From Limnohabitans sp. DM1 (GTDB taxonomy: Bacteria > Pseudomonadota > Gammaproteobacteria > Burkholderiales > Burkholderiaceae_C), in NCBI RefSeq assembly GCF_001269385.1, contig NZ_CXOO01000022.1:248001-312000 (forward strand): DNA of 64,000 bases. Reading direction: 5' to 3'. The notes below the pieces were generated by a model. The model saw only the letters and a program-made list of their open reading frames with translations. It did no database searches and was not told the DNA's origin. Positions within the stretch are counted from its first letter, which is position 1. Every line of letters begins with the position of its first letter. This document shows, one piece after another, positions 8,298 through 17,005 of this stretch. Both the position numbers and the translations under genes were made by a program.

Positions 8298-9251
8298 ATG
8301 ATGAGCGTCGTTATTCCTTCTATGTCTGACCGTGACGGAAAAATCTGGATGGACGGCCAGATGGTCGATTGGCGCGATGCCAAGATCCATGTTCTGAGCC
8401 ACACCCTGCACTACGGCTGCGGCGCTTTTGAAGGCGTGCGCGCCTACAAAACCGAGCAAGGCACCGCCATCTTCCGCCTACAGGAGCACACCGAGCGGCT
8501 ATTCAACAGCGCCAAGATCTTGCGCATGGCCATTCCCTTCACCCAAGCACAGGTCAACGAAGCCCAGCGCGCCGTGGTGCGCGAGAACAACCTGGAAAGC
8601 GGCTACATCCGCCCCCTGACCTGGATTGGTGACAAGAAGCTGGGCGTCAGCCCCAAGGGCAACACCATCCACCTCATGGTGGCCGCCTGGACCTGGGGCG
8701 CGTACCTGGGCGAAGAAGGCATGAAGCGCGGCATTCGCGTGAAAACCAGCAGCTACACCCGCCACCACGTCAACATCACCATGACGCAGGCCAAGGCGGT
8801 GAGCAACTACACCAACTCGATTTTGGCCAACATGGAAGTGACCGACGAGGGTTACGACGAAGCCCTGTTGCTCGACACTTCGGGCTTTGTGTCTGAGGGC
8901 GCGGGCGAGAACATTTTTGTGGTCAAGAACGGCGTGATCTACACGCCCGACTTGTCGGCCGGTGCCCTGAACGGCATCACCCGCAACACGGTGTTCCACA
9001 TCGCCAAGGACCTGGGTCTGGAGATCGTGCAAAAGCGCATCACCCGCGACGAGGTCTACATCGCCGACGAAGCCTTCTTCACCGGCACCGCCGCCGAAGT
9101 CACGCCGATTCGTGAACTCGACCGCATCGCCTTGGGCAAAGACGACTACTTGGGTAGCCGCGGCCCCATCACCGAGAAAATCCAGACTGCGTTCTTTGAC
9201 ATCGTCAACGGGCGCAACCCCAAGTACGCCCACTGGATGACTTTGGTTTAA
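8298..9251 (+). CDS. ilvE: Branched-chain amino acid aminotransferase
   Basis: 317 residues of class IV PLP transaminase. The PLP-binding Lys is in MTQAKAVSNY (Lys166) and the family signature lies in the stretch around LLDTSGFVSEGAGENIF. It makes the last step of valine, leucine and isoleucine synthesis with glutamate as amino donor, in the cytoplasm. Two ATGs stand side by side at 8298 and 8301; AAGGACAC just upstream gives a reasonable ribosome site for either. A zinc-ribbon gene follows 11 bases downstream, so the two form an operon ending at the 9492-9524 terminator. Confidence 0.95.
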   Translation: MMSVVIPSMSDRDGKIWMDGQMVDWRDAKIHVLSHTLHYGCGAFEGVRAYKTEQGTAIFRLQEHTERLFNSAKILRMAIPFTQAQVNEAQRAVVRENNLESGYIRPLTWIGDKKLGVSPKGNTIHLMVAAWTWGAYLGEEGMKRGIRVKTSSYTRHHVNITMTQAKAVSNYTNSILANMEVTDEGYDEALLLDTSGFVSEGAGENIFVVKNGVIYTPDLSAGALNGITRNTVFHIAKDLGLEIVQKRITRDEVYIADEAFFTGTAAEVTPIRELDRIALGKDDYLGSRGPITEKIQTAFFDIVNGRNPKYAHWMTLV

Positions 9252-9262
9252 GGAGCGAGAAG

Positions 9263-9469
9263 ATGAGCACCCAAGCTGTTGAACTTCTGGCCACCGATTT
9301 GAACCCCCAAGGCGGTGTGTTTTGCCCCAGCCCCAAAGCCGACATGAAACTATGGAACAGCCACCCCAAGGTTTATCTGGATGTGGCCAAAACCGGTGAA
9401 GCCAAGTGCCCCTATTGCGGCACGGTTTACAAATTGAAAGCAGGGGAGGTGGTGGGGAACCACCATTGA
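9263..9469 (+). CDS. Small zinc-finger protein (zf-CHCC, NDUFS6-like)
   Basis: 68 residues with the zf-CHCC pattern: Cys at VFCPSP, His at NSHPKVYLDV, and the pair CPYCGTVY. This fold is related to the mitochondrial complex I subunit NDUFS6. In Betaproteobacteria such a gene is regularly found behind ilvE, as here at a distance of 11 bases. Its role is not established; binding of one zinc ion is a fair inference. A ribosome site (AAGGAGCGAGAAG) precedes the ATG. Confidence 0.85.
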   Translation: MSTQAVELLATDLNPQGGVFCPSPKADMKLWNSHPKVYLDVAKTGEAKCPYCGTVYKLKAGEVVGNHH

Positions 9470-9491
9470 TATCCCCATCCGGGATGCACAG

Positions 9492-9524
9492 CGGCGAACG
9501 CTCAGGCGTTCGCCGTTTTGTTTT
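9492..9524. terminator. Bidirectional terminator shared by ilvE operon and sensor kinase
   Basis: A perfect 10-bp stem CGGCGAACGC / GCGTTCGCCG with loop TCAG is followed by TTTTGTTTT on the plus strand. The last codons and stop (9502) of the convergent sensor kinase gene lie in this same hairpin. Confidence 0.88.
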
Positions 9525-10773
9525 GAGGCAAGCTGATTTCAAAACAGGCTCCGCCGCCTGCTCGTGCCAGACACTGCACACGCCCACCATGACGCTCGGC
9601 AATCGACTTGACCAGTGCCAGCCCCAAGCCGACACCACCGCCTCGCTCACTGGCACCCGGTAAACGGAAAAACGGTTCAAAAATGCGTTCACGCCATTGA
9701 AGCGGCACACCCGGCCCTGAGTCGCAGACTTTCAAATGCACCTCTTGGTCGGCCTGCCTGAGTGAAACCACAATGTCATCACTTTTTCCGTCAGTCGCGC
9801 CATAACGTCGAGCGTTCTCCAGCAAATTACGCACCATCCGGCGCAGCAATTTGCTCACACCTTGCACCTCCAGGCAGCTCATCCCCTCCGGCACATCCAG
9901 CAACGCGCCCACGCGTGCGCACTCTTCGGCGCACAAGCCGACCAAATCGACCGCTTCCACGGTGCCCAAGTCCACCTCTTTAGCGTCGAGCCTGCTGGCC
10001 AGCAGGATTTCATCGATCAGTTGATCGAGCTCGGCCATGTTGCGCAGGATTTCGGCGCGGTTGCGCTGGTGGGAGGTGGCGTCAGCCCTTGCGACCTCCA
10101 TCAGTTCCAGCCCCATCCGGATTCGGGCCAGGGGGGAGCGCAATTCGTGCGAGGCGTTGGCAAGCAGGGATTTCTGTGCGGCCATCAGACTTTCAATGCG
10201 CTGTGCGGCGTGGTTAAAGCGTTGCGATAAATCGGCCACTTCATCGTCACCTTGCACCGGCACACGCACCGATAAATCGCCTTCACCCCAGCGCTGCACA
10301 CCACGTTGCAGGACTTCCAGGCGCAGGGTCAACCGACGCACGATGGGGTACAGCACCAGCGCCACGGCCACACCCATGAGGGCCAACATCCACACAAAGC
10401 CGTAGGGGGGCTTGGTCCACCAAGGTTGTTCATTGTGCAGGTGCGCTGGCCCCCTCTGCCCCATTCTTTGCCCGGCGCTCCACTCGCCCTTGCGTTGCAA
10501 TTGCAAAGTCATCTTGCTGCCATCGGCCAGGGGTACCTCAAACAAGAGCGGCGCGTTTGCGCGGGGGCGAACAGTGGTGCTGGCCAGCACATCACCTTGG
10601 GCGTTCATGATCACCCACTCACGTTGCGGCTGAGGCGCAGTGTTGTGTTCGACCGAGACCCGCCAGGCCCACCCCACGCCCCCCATGAGCAAGGCCACGC
10701 CCAAGACCACGGTCAGCCAGATGCGCAGGTACAAGTGTCTGGACCAGGCGCGCAACAGCATTTTGGGTGACAT
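9502..10773 (-). CDS. Two-component sensor histidine kinase (OmpR-type partner)
   Basis: 423 residues. A first membrane helix lies near residues 18-38 (LTVVLGVALLMGGVGWAW), then a periplasmic domain of about 100 residues with a basic/Pro/His-containing segment, a second helix (FVWMLALMGVAVALVLYP), a HAMP linker, the phospho-acceptor His in NASHELRSPL, and an ATPase domain with N-box NLLENARRYG and G-boxes DSGPGVP and GVGLGLALV. The start is the ATG at 10773, 4 bases after the stop of the response regulator gene, so the pair is co-transcribed and coupled. The stimulus is unknown. Confidence 0.93.
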   Translation of the reverse strand: MSPKMLLRAWSRHLYLRIWLTVVLGVALLMGGVGWAWRVSVEHNTAPQPQREWVIMNAQGDVLASTTVRPRANAPLLFEVPLADGSKMTLQLQRKGEWSAGQRMGQRGPAHLHNEQPWWTKPPYGFVWMLALMGVAVALVLYPIVRRLTLRLEVLQRGVQRWGEGDLSVRVPVQGDDEVADLSQRFNHAAQRIESLMAAQKSLLANASHELRSPLARIRMGLELMEVARADATSHQRNRAEILRNMAELDQLIDEILLASRLDAKEVDLGTVEAVDLVGLCAEECARVGALLDVPEGMSCLEVQGVSKLLRRMVRNLLENARRYGATDGKSDDIVVSLRQADQEVHLKVCDSGPGVPLQWRERIFEPFFRLPGASERGGGVGLGLALVKSIAERHGGRVQCLARAGGGACFEISLPQNKTANA

Positions 10774-10777
10774 GGCT

Positions 10778-11479
10778 TCAGTCCTGCTGGCGTGCAAACA
10801 CATAGCCCACACCGCGCACGGTCAGGATGCGCTGGGGCGCTTTGGGGTCCAGCTCGATGGCGGCGCGGATGCGGCCCATGTGCACGTCTATTGACCGGTC
10901 AAAAGCTTCCAGCTCACGCCCCCGTACCGCCTCCATGATCTGGTCACGCGTGAGCACACGACCCGCCCGCTCGGCCAAAGCCACGAGCAAATCAAATTGA
11001 TAGGAAGTCAACTCGCAGGCTTGCCCCTTCACACTCACACGCCGCGCGTCGCGGTCAATCTCCAGTGAGCCGAACTGCAGGATTTGCGCAGTGGTGCGAG
11101 CGTCGGGGCCTTTACGCCGCAAGATGGCCTTGATACGGGCCAACAACTCACGCGGCTCAAACGGTTTGGGCAGGTAGTCATCGGCGCCCATCTCCAGGCC
11201 AATGATGCGGTCCATTGGGTCACCCTTGGCCGTGAGCATCAGCACTGGTAACTGCCCCATCGCTCCTGATAAAACGCGTATGCGCTGGCACACTTGCAGA
11301 CCGTCCATGTCTGGCAGCATCAAGTCAAGAATGACCAGGTCCACATCGCCAGACTGCAACCTGGCCAAACCCTGTTGCGCATTGGGCGCATGGCTCACAG
11401 CAAAACCCGAGGCCCCCAGGTAATCCGCCACCATGCCCGCCAGGCGGGCATCGTCTTCGATCATCAATAAATTGCTCAT
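10778..11479 (-). CDS. Response regulator, OmpR/PhoB family
   Basis: 233 residues. The receiver domain has the acidic pair in MIEDDARL, phospho-acceptor Asp52 in VILDLMLP, and Lys in YLPKPFEP; a winged-helix DNA-binding domain fills the C-terminal third (TRDQIMEAVRG, FDRSIDVHMGRIRAAIE, TVRGVGYVF). It would be phosphorylated by the kinase encoded immediately downstream. The binding-domain sequence is closest in feel to the RstA/CpxR/OmpR group, but I cannot assign the regulon. Confidence 0.95.
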   Translation of the reverse strand: MSNLLMIEDDARLAGMVADYLGASGFAVSHAPNAQQGLARLQSGDVDLVILDLMLPDMDGLQVCQRIRVLSGAMGQLPVLMLTAKGDPMDRIIGLEMGADDYLPKPFEPRELLARIKAILRRKGPDARTTAQILQFGSLEIDRDARRVSVKGQACELTSYQFDLLVALAERAGRVLTRDQIMEAVRGRELEAFDRSIDVHMGRIRAAIELDPKAPQRILTVRGVGYVFARQQD

Positions 11480-11540
11480 ATCTTGATCATCCTCTGCCGA
11501 TCGGGCGCGTGGGTATCAGGCAGGTAAAGTTCGGTAAACC

Positions 11541-11734
11541 CTGGATCGCCACGTCGCTGTGCTCCTCGCGATGACGAACAAATTAAGGGCCCCCACAATA
11601 ATTTGAAACACGGCCATCAGTTTTGGCATGGCGAGCAGATTGTGGCGATGTCTATTTCATCACTGCGCAAATACCTCATGCCGTCACTTCGCAATTCCCA
11701 AACCCCGTCATTGCGAGCGCAGCGTGGCAATCCA
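11541..11734. repeat. Pair of inverted GTCATTGCGAGCG-type repeats
   Basis: CCGTCATTGCGAGCGCAGCG... at 11704-11734 and a diverged inverse copy at 11541-11578 (CTGGATCGCCACG... ending GCGATGACGA). This sequence family (TCATTGCGAGC...GCAATCC) is dispersed in many bacterial genomes as non-coding palindromes. The 268-base gap 11480-11747 holds these repeats and no gene I can support. Confidence 0.6.
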
Positions 11735-11747
11735 GTGACTGCAGACC

Positions 11748-13076
11748 TCAAACCGATGACCGCACCTTTGACGCCAGCGCCACCAACAGCAGCACCGGCA
11801 AGCCCAGCCAGGCCGTGGCGGTGAAGAAATCCGCATACCCGTATGCGTTGACAAAGTCACCCGAAAAGCCCGCCACAAACTTGGGCAACAGCAACATCAT
11901 CGAACTGAGCAGGGCGTATTGCGTTGCTGAATACGTGATGTTGGTCAGCGATGACAGATAGGCAATGAATGCGGCCGACGCAATGCCGCTGGCCAGGTTG
12001 TCGGCCGACACCACCCAGATCAGGGCCGTCACGTCATGCCCCACGCCGCTGAGCCAGGCAAACAGCACATTGCTGGCTGCGCTCAGGATGGCCCCCAGCA
12101 TGAGGATGCGTATCACGCCAAAACGCGCAGAAAGCACACCACCGACAAAGGCGCCTAACAAGGTCATGACCACGCCATAGACCTTGGTGACCGCCGCCAC
12201 CTCGTCCTTGGTGAAACCCATGTCCACATAAAAGGGATTGGCCATGATGCCCATGACCACATCACTGATCCGGTACACCGCAATCAGCGCCAGCACCAAC
12301 ACCGCTTGCCAGCGGTAACGGCGCCAAAAATCGGCAAAAGGATCGATCAAAGCGCCCTGCAACCAATCACGCACGTTGCGCGCTGGCTGAATGGGCACAG
12401 ACACAGGCTCAGGGGCACCCAACACCATGAGCATGCCGGGCAGCATGCTGGCCGCCATCGCCAAATAAGCGGTTTGCCAAGCAATATGCGCATAACCAGT
12501 GCTTTGAGGCCCCTGGGCCCATGCCGCGATCCACAACACCCCCGCACCGGCCCAGATCATGGCCAGGCGATAACCGGTCTGGTAACTGGCGGCCAGCGCC
12601 GCCTGGGCGTTCACCTCGGCCGACTCGATGCGGTAGGCATCCAGCGCAATGTCTTGGGTGGCCGATGCCACCGCCACCGCCAATGCGCAGCCCACCAAAG
12701 GCCCCAGCACCTGAGACGGATCGTTGAGCGCCATGCCCACCAAACCGCCCATGATCACGGCCTGCGACGCCAGCAACCAGCTGCGGCGACGCCCCAGGCG
12801 GTGCGTGAGCCACGGAATAGGCAGGCGGTCCACCAGCGGCGCCCACATCCACTTGAAGCCATAGGCCAGCCCCACCCAGCTCAAATAACCAATGGTGCTG
12901 CGGTCAATGCCCGCCTCACGCAACCTGAAGCTCAAGGTGCCCAGCACCAGCAAGAGCGGCAAACCCGCCGCAAAACCCAGCAACAACATGCGCAAGCTGG
13001 CGGGTTGCAAATACAAACGCCAGGCCTCGCGCCAGCTGCGTTCTTGGGGCAAAGGGGGTGGGGTCAATGTGGGCAT
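11748..13076 (-). CDS. ampG: AmpG-like muropeptide permease (MFS)
   Basis: About 442 residues with some 12-14 hydrophobic segments of a major facilitator transporter. Features of the AmpG group are seen early: FAAGLPLLLVLGTLSFRL, then GLAYGFKWMWAPLVDR, LGRRRSW, and SATQDIALDAYRIE. AmpG brings GlcNAc-anhydroMurNAc peptides from the periplasm into the cytoplasm for cell-wall recycling. The ATG at 13076 fits best; the frame is open to 13103. It is divergent from the M48 protease gene, with about 50 bases between the starts. Confidence 0.85.
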   Translation of the reverse strand: MPTLTPPPLPQERSWREAWRLYLQPASLRMLLLGFAAGLPLLLVLGTLSFRLREAGIDRSTIGYLSWVGLAYGFKWMWAPLVDRLPIPWLTHRLGRRRSWLLASQAVIMGGLVGMALNDPSQVLGPLVGCALAVAVASATQDIALDAYRIESAEVNAQAALAASYQTGYRLAMIWAGAGVLWIAAWAQGPQSTGYAHIAWQTAYLAMAASMLPGMLMVLGAPEPVSVPIQPARNVRDWLQGALIDPFADFWRRYRWQAVLVLALIAVYRISDVVMGIMANPFYVDMGFTKDEVAAVTKVYGVVMTLLGAFVGGVLSARFGVIRILMLGAILSAASNVLFAWLSGVGHDVTALIWVVSADNLASGIASAAFIAYLSSLTNITYSATQYALLSSMMLLLPKFVAGFSGDFVNAYGYADFFTATAWLGLPVLLLVALASKVRSSV

Positions 13077-13128
13077 GACGCGATTATCAGTGCCTGCCCT
13101 CACAGAGCGTTCTGTATGATTTCACGCC

Positions 13129-13986
13129 ATGTGCTTCCTTTGCGATCTCAAATCCTCCTCCACTCCAGTTGATGACCCGTCACCACGCTGGCAAGCGCGG
13201 CGTGCATTCTTGCTGGCCGCAGGCGCCACAGCAGCGGGTTCAGCACTCGCACAGGTGGATGTGGGCTCCTCTTCCAGCATGCGCAACCTGGTGCCTGCCG
13301 AAACCCTGGAAAGCTCAGCCCGCCAGCAATACAACCAAGTGCTGACCGAAGCGCGCAACAAAGGCGCCCTGGCCCCCGAAGGCCACCCACAACTCAAACG
13401 CCTGCACGGCATTGCCCAACGGCTCATCCCACATACGGCCCAATGGAACCCACGTGCTCGCGAGTGGCGCTGGCAAGTCAACCTGATCGGCAGCAAACAA
13501 ATCAACGCCTGGTGCATGCCCGGCGGCAAGATCGCTTTTTACACCGGCATCCTTGAACAGCTGCAGCTCAACGACGATGAAGTCGCCATGATCATGGGCC
13601 ACGAAATGGCCCATGCCCTGCGCGAACACGCCCGTGAGCGGCTGGCCAAAAGCCAAATGACCGGCATGGGCCTGTCCATCGCCTCACAACTGCTGGGCCT
13701 GGGCTCTTTGGGCGACGCGGCCGCCAATCTGGGCACGCAACTGTTGACGCTCAAATACAGCCGTGACGACGAAACCGAATCCGATCTGGTCGGATTGGAA
13801 ATTGCCGCACGCGGCGGCTTTCGCCCCGAAGCCAGCGTGGCATTGTGGAAAAAAATGCTCGCCGCCAGCGGCAACGGCAGCCCCTCTTTCCTGTCCACAC
13901 ACCCCAGCGGCGCCAACCGCATCCAGGAACTCGAAGCCAATCTGCCCAAAGTGCAGCACCTGTACGAGCAATCGCGCCAGGGCTGA
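13129..13986 (+). CDS. M48-family metalloprotease, exported
   Basis: 285 residues. A twin-Arg-type export signal (ARRAFLLAAGATAAGSALA) lies near residues 23-41. The zinc site HEMAH is at residues 158-162 and the third ligand Glu in the ETESD segment. Gluzincins of this group (LoiP, YcaL, BepA relatives) work in the periplasm and degrade misfolded outer-membrane proteins. There is no lipobox Cys at the cleavage region, so it is probably soluble rather than a lipoprotein; the Cys residues near the N-terminus precede the signal. Close in context: ampG divergently upstream. Confidence 0.87.
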   Translation: MCFLCDLKSSSTPVDDPSPRWQARRAFLLAAGATAAGSALAQVDVGSSSSMRNLVPAETLESSARQQYNQVLTEARNKGALAPEGHPQLKRLHGIAQRLIPHTAQWNPRAREWRWQVNLIGSKQINAWCMPGGKIAFYTGILEQLQLNDDEVAMIMGHEMAHALREHARERLAKSQMTGMGLSIASQLLGLGSLGDAAANLGTQLLTLKYSRDDETESDLVGLEIAARGGFRPEASVALWKKMLAASGNGSPSFLSTHPSGANRIQELEANLPKVQHLYEQSRQG

Positions 13987-14027
13987 AGAGGCACAGGTAC
14001 TCATTCAACGCCCCATTTAGGGGCTAA

Positions 14028-14284
14028 AGCCACCGACCTGCGAAAACCCCATGAGGGGGCTTCGATTGCCTTCCTGCAGACGCTGTTGCGGGCTTTGGCT
14101 ACGCACGATGTCGGGGCTCTTCGACCACAGACCTATGAGGCTGCTGCGTCGCAGTAGATAGGTACTCGAAGAGTCCGACGTTGTGTGTGATTGAGCAATG
14201 ACCGTCTGGTAGGTCGGCAGCTTCAGCTCTGCCGTTTTGGCCTCTGCCGAAGGGGACATGTCGGGGCTGAAGCCACCGACCTAC
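14028..14284. repeat. Cluster of GTAGGTCGG palindromic repeats
   Basis: Two inverted pairs are seen: 14109-14180, with arms TGTCGGGGCTCTTCGA and TCGAAGAGTCCGACG, and 14209-14284, with arms GTAGGTCGGCAGCTTCAGC and GCTGAAGCCACCGACCTAC. A half copy lies near 14028-14046. Each pair could fold as a long hairpin. The gap 13987-14338 between the convergent protease and MBL genes contains nothing else I can identify. Confidence 0.7.
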
Positions 14285-14338
14285 GGAAACCATACGGAGC
14301 TTCCAATAGCGACCTGCGAATGCAGTTGCGCGCTGGGC

Positions 14339-14980
14339 TCAGGTTCCGCCCACGTAGGGGTTGCTTTTGCGCTCTCGCCCAAAGGTGCTCTCTGGGCCGT
14401 GTCCCGGGATGAAGACCGTGTCGTCGCCCATGGGCCACAGGCGTTGGATGATGCTGGCGATCAAATCGTCATGGTTGCCTTGCGGAAAATCCGTGCGGCC
14501 AATGCTGCCGGCAAACAACACATCCCCCACAAATGCCCGTTTGATCTCGGGTGAATAAAACACCACATGGCCCGGCGTGTGCCCCGGGCAATGGCGCACC
14601 TGCAAGGTGTGCGCCCCTAGGCTCACGGTGTCGCCATCGGCCAGCCAACGTGTAGGATGAAACACTCTGGCTGGAGGAAAACCATAAGCTGCAGCTGCCT
14701 GAGGCAATCCGTCAATCCAGAACTGGTCTGCCGGGTGCGGCCCAATGATGGGCAATCCGCCCAGCTGCTCGGCCAAGTCGGCCGTGCCCGAAGCATGGTC
14801 CAGGTGGCCATGGGTGATCCAAATCTGCTCCAAACGCAGGCCATGGGTATTGACGGCAGCCAATATCAATTCAAGATCGCCCCCCGGATCGACCACCGCC
14901 GCTTGGCGGCTTTGGTCGTCCCAAACAAGGGAGCAGTTTTGCTGAAAAGGCGTGACAGGGATGGTTTGGTATTGCAGCAT
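14339..14980 (-). CDS. MBL-fold metallo-hydrolase (glyoxalase II-like)
   Basis: 213 residues. The metal-binding motif ITHGHLDHASG is followed by further ligands in HCPGHTPGHVVF, GDVLFAGSIGRTD and FIPGHGPES. This is the pattern of the small single-domain YcbL/GloB-related hydrolases, which split thioesters such as S-lactoylglutathione. It lacks the C-terminal substrate-binding domain of classical GloB. The ATG at 14980 (MLQYQTIPVTPFQQNC) is the family start; the open frame up to 15121 has no matching content. Confidence 0.9.
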   Translation of the reverse strand: MLQYQTIPVTPFQQNCSLVWDDQSRQAAVVDPGGDLELILAAVNTHGLRLEQIWITHGHLDHASGTADLAEQLGGLPIIGPHPADQFWIDGLPQAAAAYGFPPARVFHPTRWLADGDTVSLGAHTLQVRHCPGHTPGHVVFYSPEIKRAFVGDVLFAGSIGRTDFPQGNHDDLIASIIQRLWPMGDDTVFIPGHGPESTFGRERKSNPYVGGT

Positions 14981-15069
14981 GCTGCAAATTATCGACCATG
15001 CGCTCAACGTGATGGGATCAACAGAACAGGCCGATACGGGCGTGTACAGTCCAACGCAGCCAGCGCCTT

Positions 15070-15822
15070 TTGATTTTTGGCCATTGCGCTGCAACGATTG
15101 TCTGTTTGCACCCCTCTTCACCCGGCTACTTGACCCAACAACACAGCGTTGCCATTGCAGGGGTGGATAACCTGCTCATCCGCTCACTGCTGGACAACAA
15201 CCAATTCCACGACCCCCTGGATGAGGCCCTGAACTTGGGCATCTCCTCGGCCACCTGGCCTTTGTTTGGCTTGCTTTGGCCCTCCGGTCAACACATGGCC
15301 GAACGCATGGCCAAACGCCCGGTGTCCGTCGAGCGCATTTTGGAAATTGGCTGCGGCCTGGGGCTGGCCAGTCTGGTGGCGCATCGGCGAGGGGCCTCGG
15401 TCACCGCCAGTGATTGTCACCCCTTGGCGCACGCCTTTCTGGATGAAAACACGCGCCTGAACGGTTTGCCCCCTATGACTTACTGTCACGGCCTGTGGGG
15501 CAAGGCGGCATTGCGCGAAGATGGTTTGCCCGTCTTGACGACAGCCCATGACGCACTGCCCAGCGGCGTTTTTGACTTGATCATGGGCAGCGACATCCTG
15601 TATGAGCGCGACGACGAGGGCACGCTGGCCAGCTTCATCCATGCGCATGCCGCCAGCCGCTCGGAAATCTGGGTGGTCGATCCCAATCGGGGCAACCGTG
15701 CGGCCTTTCACAAGCAGATGGCCCGGCTGGGCTTTGCCCGTCATGAACAGGTGCTGGATCAGCCCGCACACGAGGGCGTGGCCGCCTACAAAGGCCGCAT
15801 GCTCACCTACACACGCGGCTGA
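15070..15822 (+). CDS. Class I SAM-dependent methyltransferase
   Basis: About 240-250 residues. The SAM-binding loop is seen as ILEIGCGLGLASLVAHRRG, followed by an acidic residue in TASDCHPLA and a motif DLIMGSDILYE. This arrangement resembles the NNMT/METTL21-like (PF10294) group that methylates proteins or small molecules. There is no convincing ATG start: the listed TTG at 15070 is one possibility, a GTG at 15163 another, and conserved-looking residues (CLHPSSPGY) lie between them. It is convergent with the membrane-anchored propeller gene. The substrate is unknown. Confidence 0.75.
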   Translation: MIFGHCAATIVCLHPSSPGYLTQQHSVAIAGVDNLLIRSLLDNNQFHDPLDEALNLGISSATWPLFGLLWPSGQHMAERMAKRPVSVERILEIGCGLGLASLVAHRRGASVTASDCHPLAHAFLDENTRLNGLPPMTYCHGLWGKAALREDGLPVLTTAHDALPSGVFDLIMGSDILYERDDEGTLASFIHAHAASRSEIWVVDPNRGNRAAFHKQMARLGFARHEQVLDQPAHEGVAAYKGRMLTYTRG

Positions 15823-15826
15823 AACA

Positions 15827-16936
15827 TTAGCGCGGCAACCAGCCCAACCCCTTGGCATGCAGGCTGTGGATGTAGAGCCGGTCCGCTGTCTCGGTCACGC
15901 CCGTGCTCTCGGGGTAGAGGCCGCTGGGGTCTTGCAGGTCCTGCACCACTTTGCCGTCTTCGGTAAACGCCATCACATGGCCATAGGCTTTGGGAATAGG
16001 CCACAGGGCGCGGGGCAGGCGCATCGTGACCTTGCGCATGAAGGGCTGGTCAGCCAGCTGGTCGATGGTCGGATTGCGCGGTTTGGCAAAGCCCAGCCAG
16101 ATCTTGCCGCCCTGCCCGCGCATCAGGTTGTCGGGGTAACCCGGCAGGTTGTCGAACAACACGTGGGCCTGTGCGCCGCCTTGGGCCACGTCCAGGTTCT
16201 GGGCGTTGACGTCGATTTTCCAGACGCGGTACTTGCCAGTCTCGTTCACAAACAGGTGTTTTTCGTCCTGGCTCAGGGCCACGCCGTTGGCAAAGCTCAG
16301 GCCCCGGGCCACCACGCGGGTTTGGCCGCTGGCCGGGTCAAACTCCAGCACCCGGCCCGTGGCCGCTTGCTCCAAGATGTCGAGCACGCTGGCCTCGAAG
16401 GTGCCGCCCCAGTCCTTGGGGGCAAAACGAGTGGACGCATCGCTCAGGTACATCTTGCCGTTTTGGGCCACCACCACCGCGTCGGCATAGCGGATTGGGT
16501 CGGGCTGACCGTTCACCGCCACCTTGTCGGTCAGCAGCTGGATGGATTTGTCGGGTGCAATCGACAGCAAGCCCTTGACCGCATCGGCCGCGATCAGGTG
16601 GCCGCGGGCATCAAAGTCAAAACCCAGCACCCGGCCGCCTGTCTGGGCAAACACCTCTTGCTGCGAACCGTCAGGCTGCATGCGCAAAATGCGGCCACTC
16701 TCCACCGTGGTGTAGAGCTTGCCGTCAGGCCCCATGGCGATGTGCTCCGGCCCCGCATCGGCACCCAGGTCGATCATGTTGAGCTTGGCCAGCTTGTGGT
16801 TGACCGCATGTGGCCCGGCATAGCCCGGTGCAGCGGGCGCATGCCAGCTGACCGGCTCGATCGGGACCGGCCAAAGGCCAAAATAAGCCAGCCCTGCCAG
16901 CACCAGCACACCCAAAACACCGAACATTTTTTTCAC
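15827..16936 (-). CDS. Membrane-anchored strictosidine synthase/SMP-30-like propeller protein
   Basis: About 369 residues. One N-terminal membrane helix (MFGVLGVLVLAGLAYFGLW) is followed by repeats of a six-bladed propeller with PEHIAMGPDGKLYTTVESG, FANGVALSQDEKHLFVNETG and GYPDNLMRGQGGKIWLGFA, as in the strictosidine synthase/APMAP family. Bacterial members are mostly uncharacterised lactonase-like proteins exposed to the periplasm. The GTG at 16936 or ATG at 16927 can serve as start; GGAGG precedes both. It stands 3' of xth on the same strand. Confidence 0.8.
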   Translation of the reverse strand: MKKMFGVLGVLVLAGLAYFGLWPVPIEPVSWHAPAAPGYAGPHAVNHKLAKLNMIDLGADAGPEHIAMGPDGKLYTTVESGRILRMQPDGSQQEVFAQTGGRVLGFDFDARGHLIAADAVKGLLSIAPDKSIQLLTDKVAVNGQPDPIRYADAVVVAQNGKMYLSDASTRFAPKDWGGTFEASVLDILEQAATGRVLEFDPASGQTRVVARGLSFANGVALSQDEKHLFVNETGKYRVWKIDVNAQNLDVAQGGAQAHVLFDNLPGYPDNLMRGQGGKIWLGFAKPRNPTIDQLADQPFMRKVTMRLPRALWPIPKAYGHVMAFTEDGKVVQDLQDPSGLYPESTGVTETADRLYIHSLHAKGLGWLPR

Positions 16937-17005
16937 AGCGCCTCCTTGGTATGGCTCTTCACGGGCCAAGGCAGCCATTGAAACAGTTTCAGAGCTTCAA
17001 GGTCC

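Noticed and set aside
14109-14284. attC-like integron sites
   Set aside because: Imperfect hairpins are present, but I see no attC core sites, gene cassettes or integrase; related repeats next to radA fit a REP family better.
14981-15121. Longer N-terminus for the MBL hydrolase
   Set aside because: The upstream part overlaps the divergent methyltransferase start and lacks conserved sequence; MLQYQTIPV is the normal beginning.
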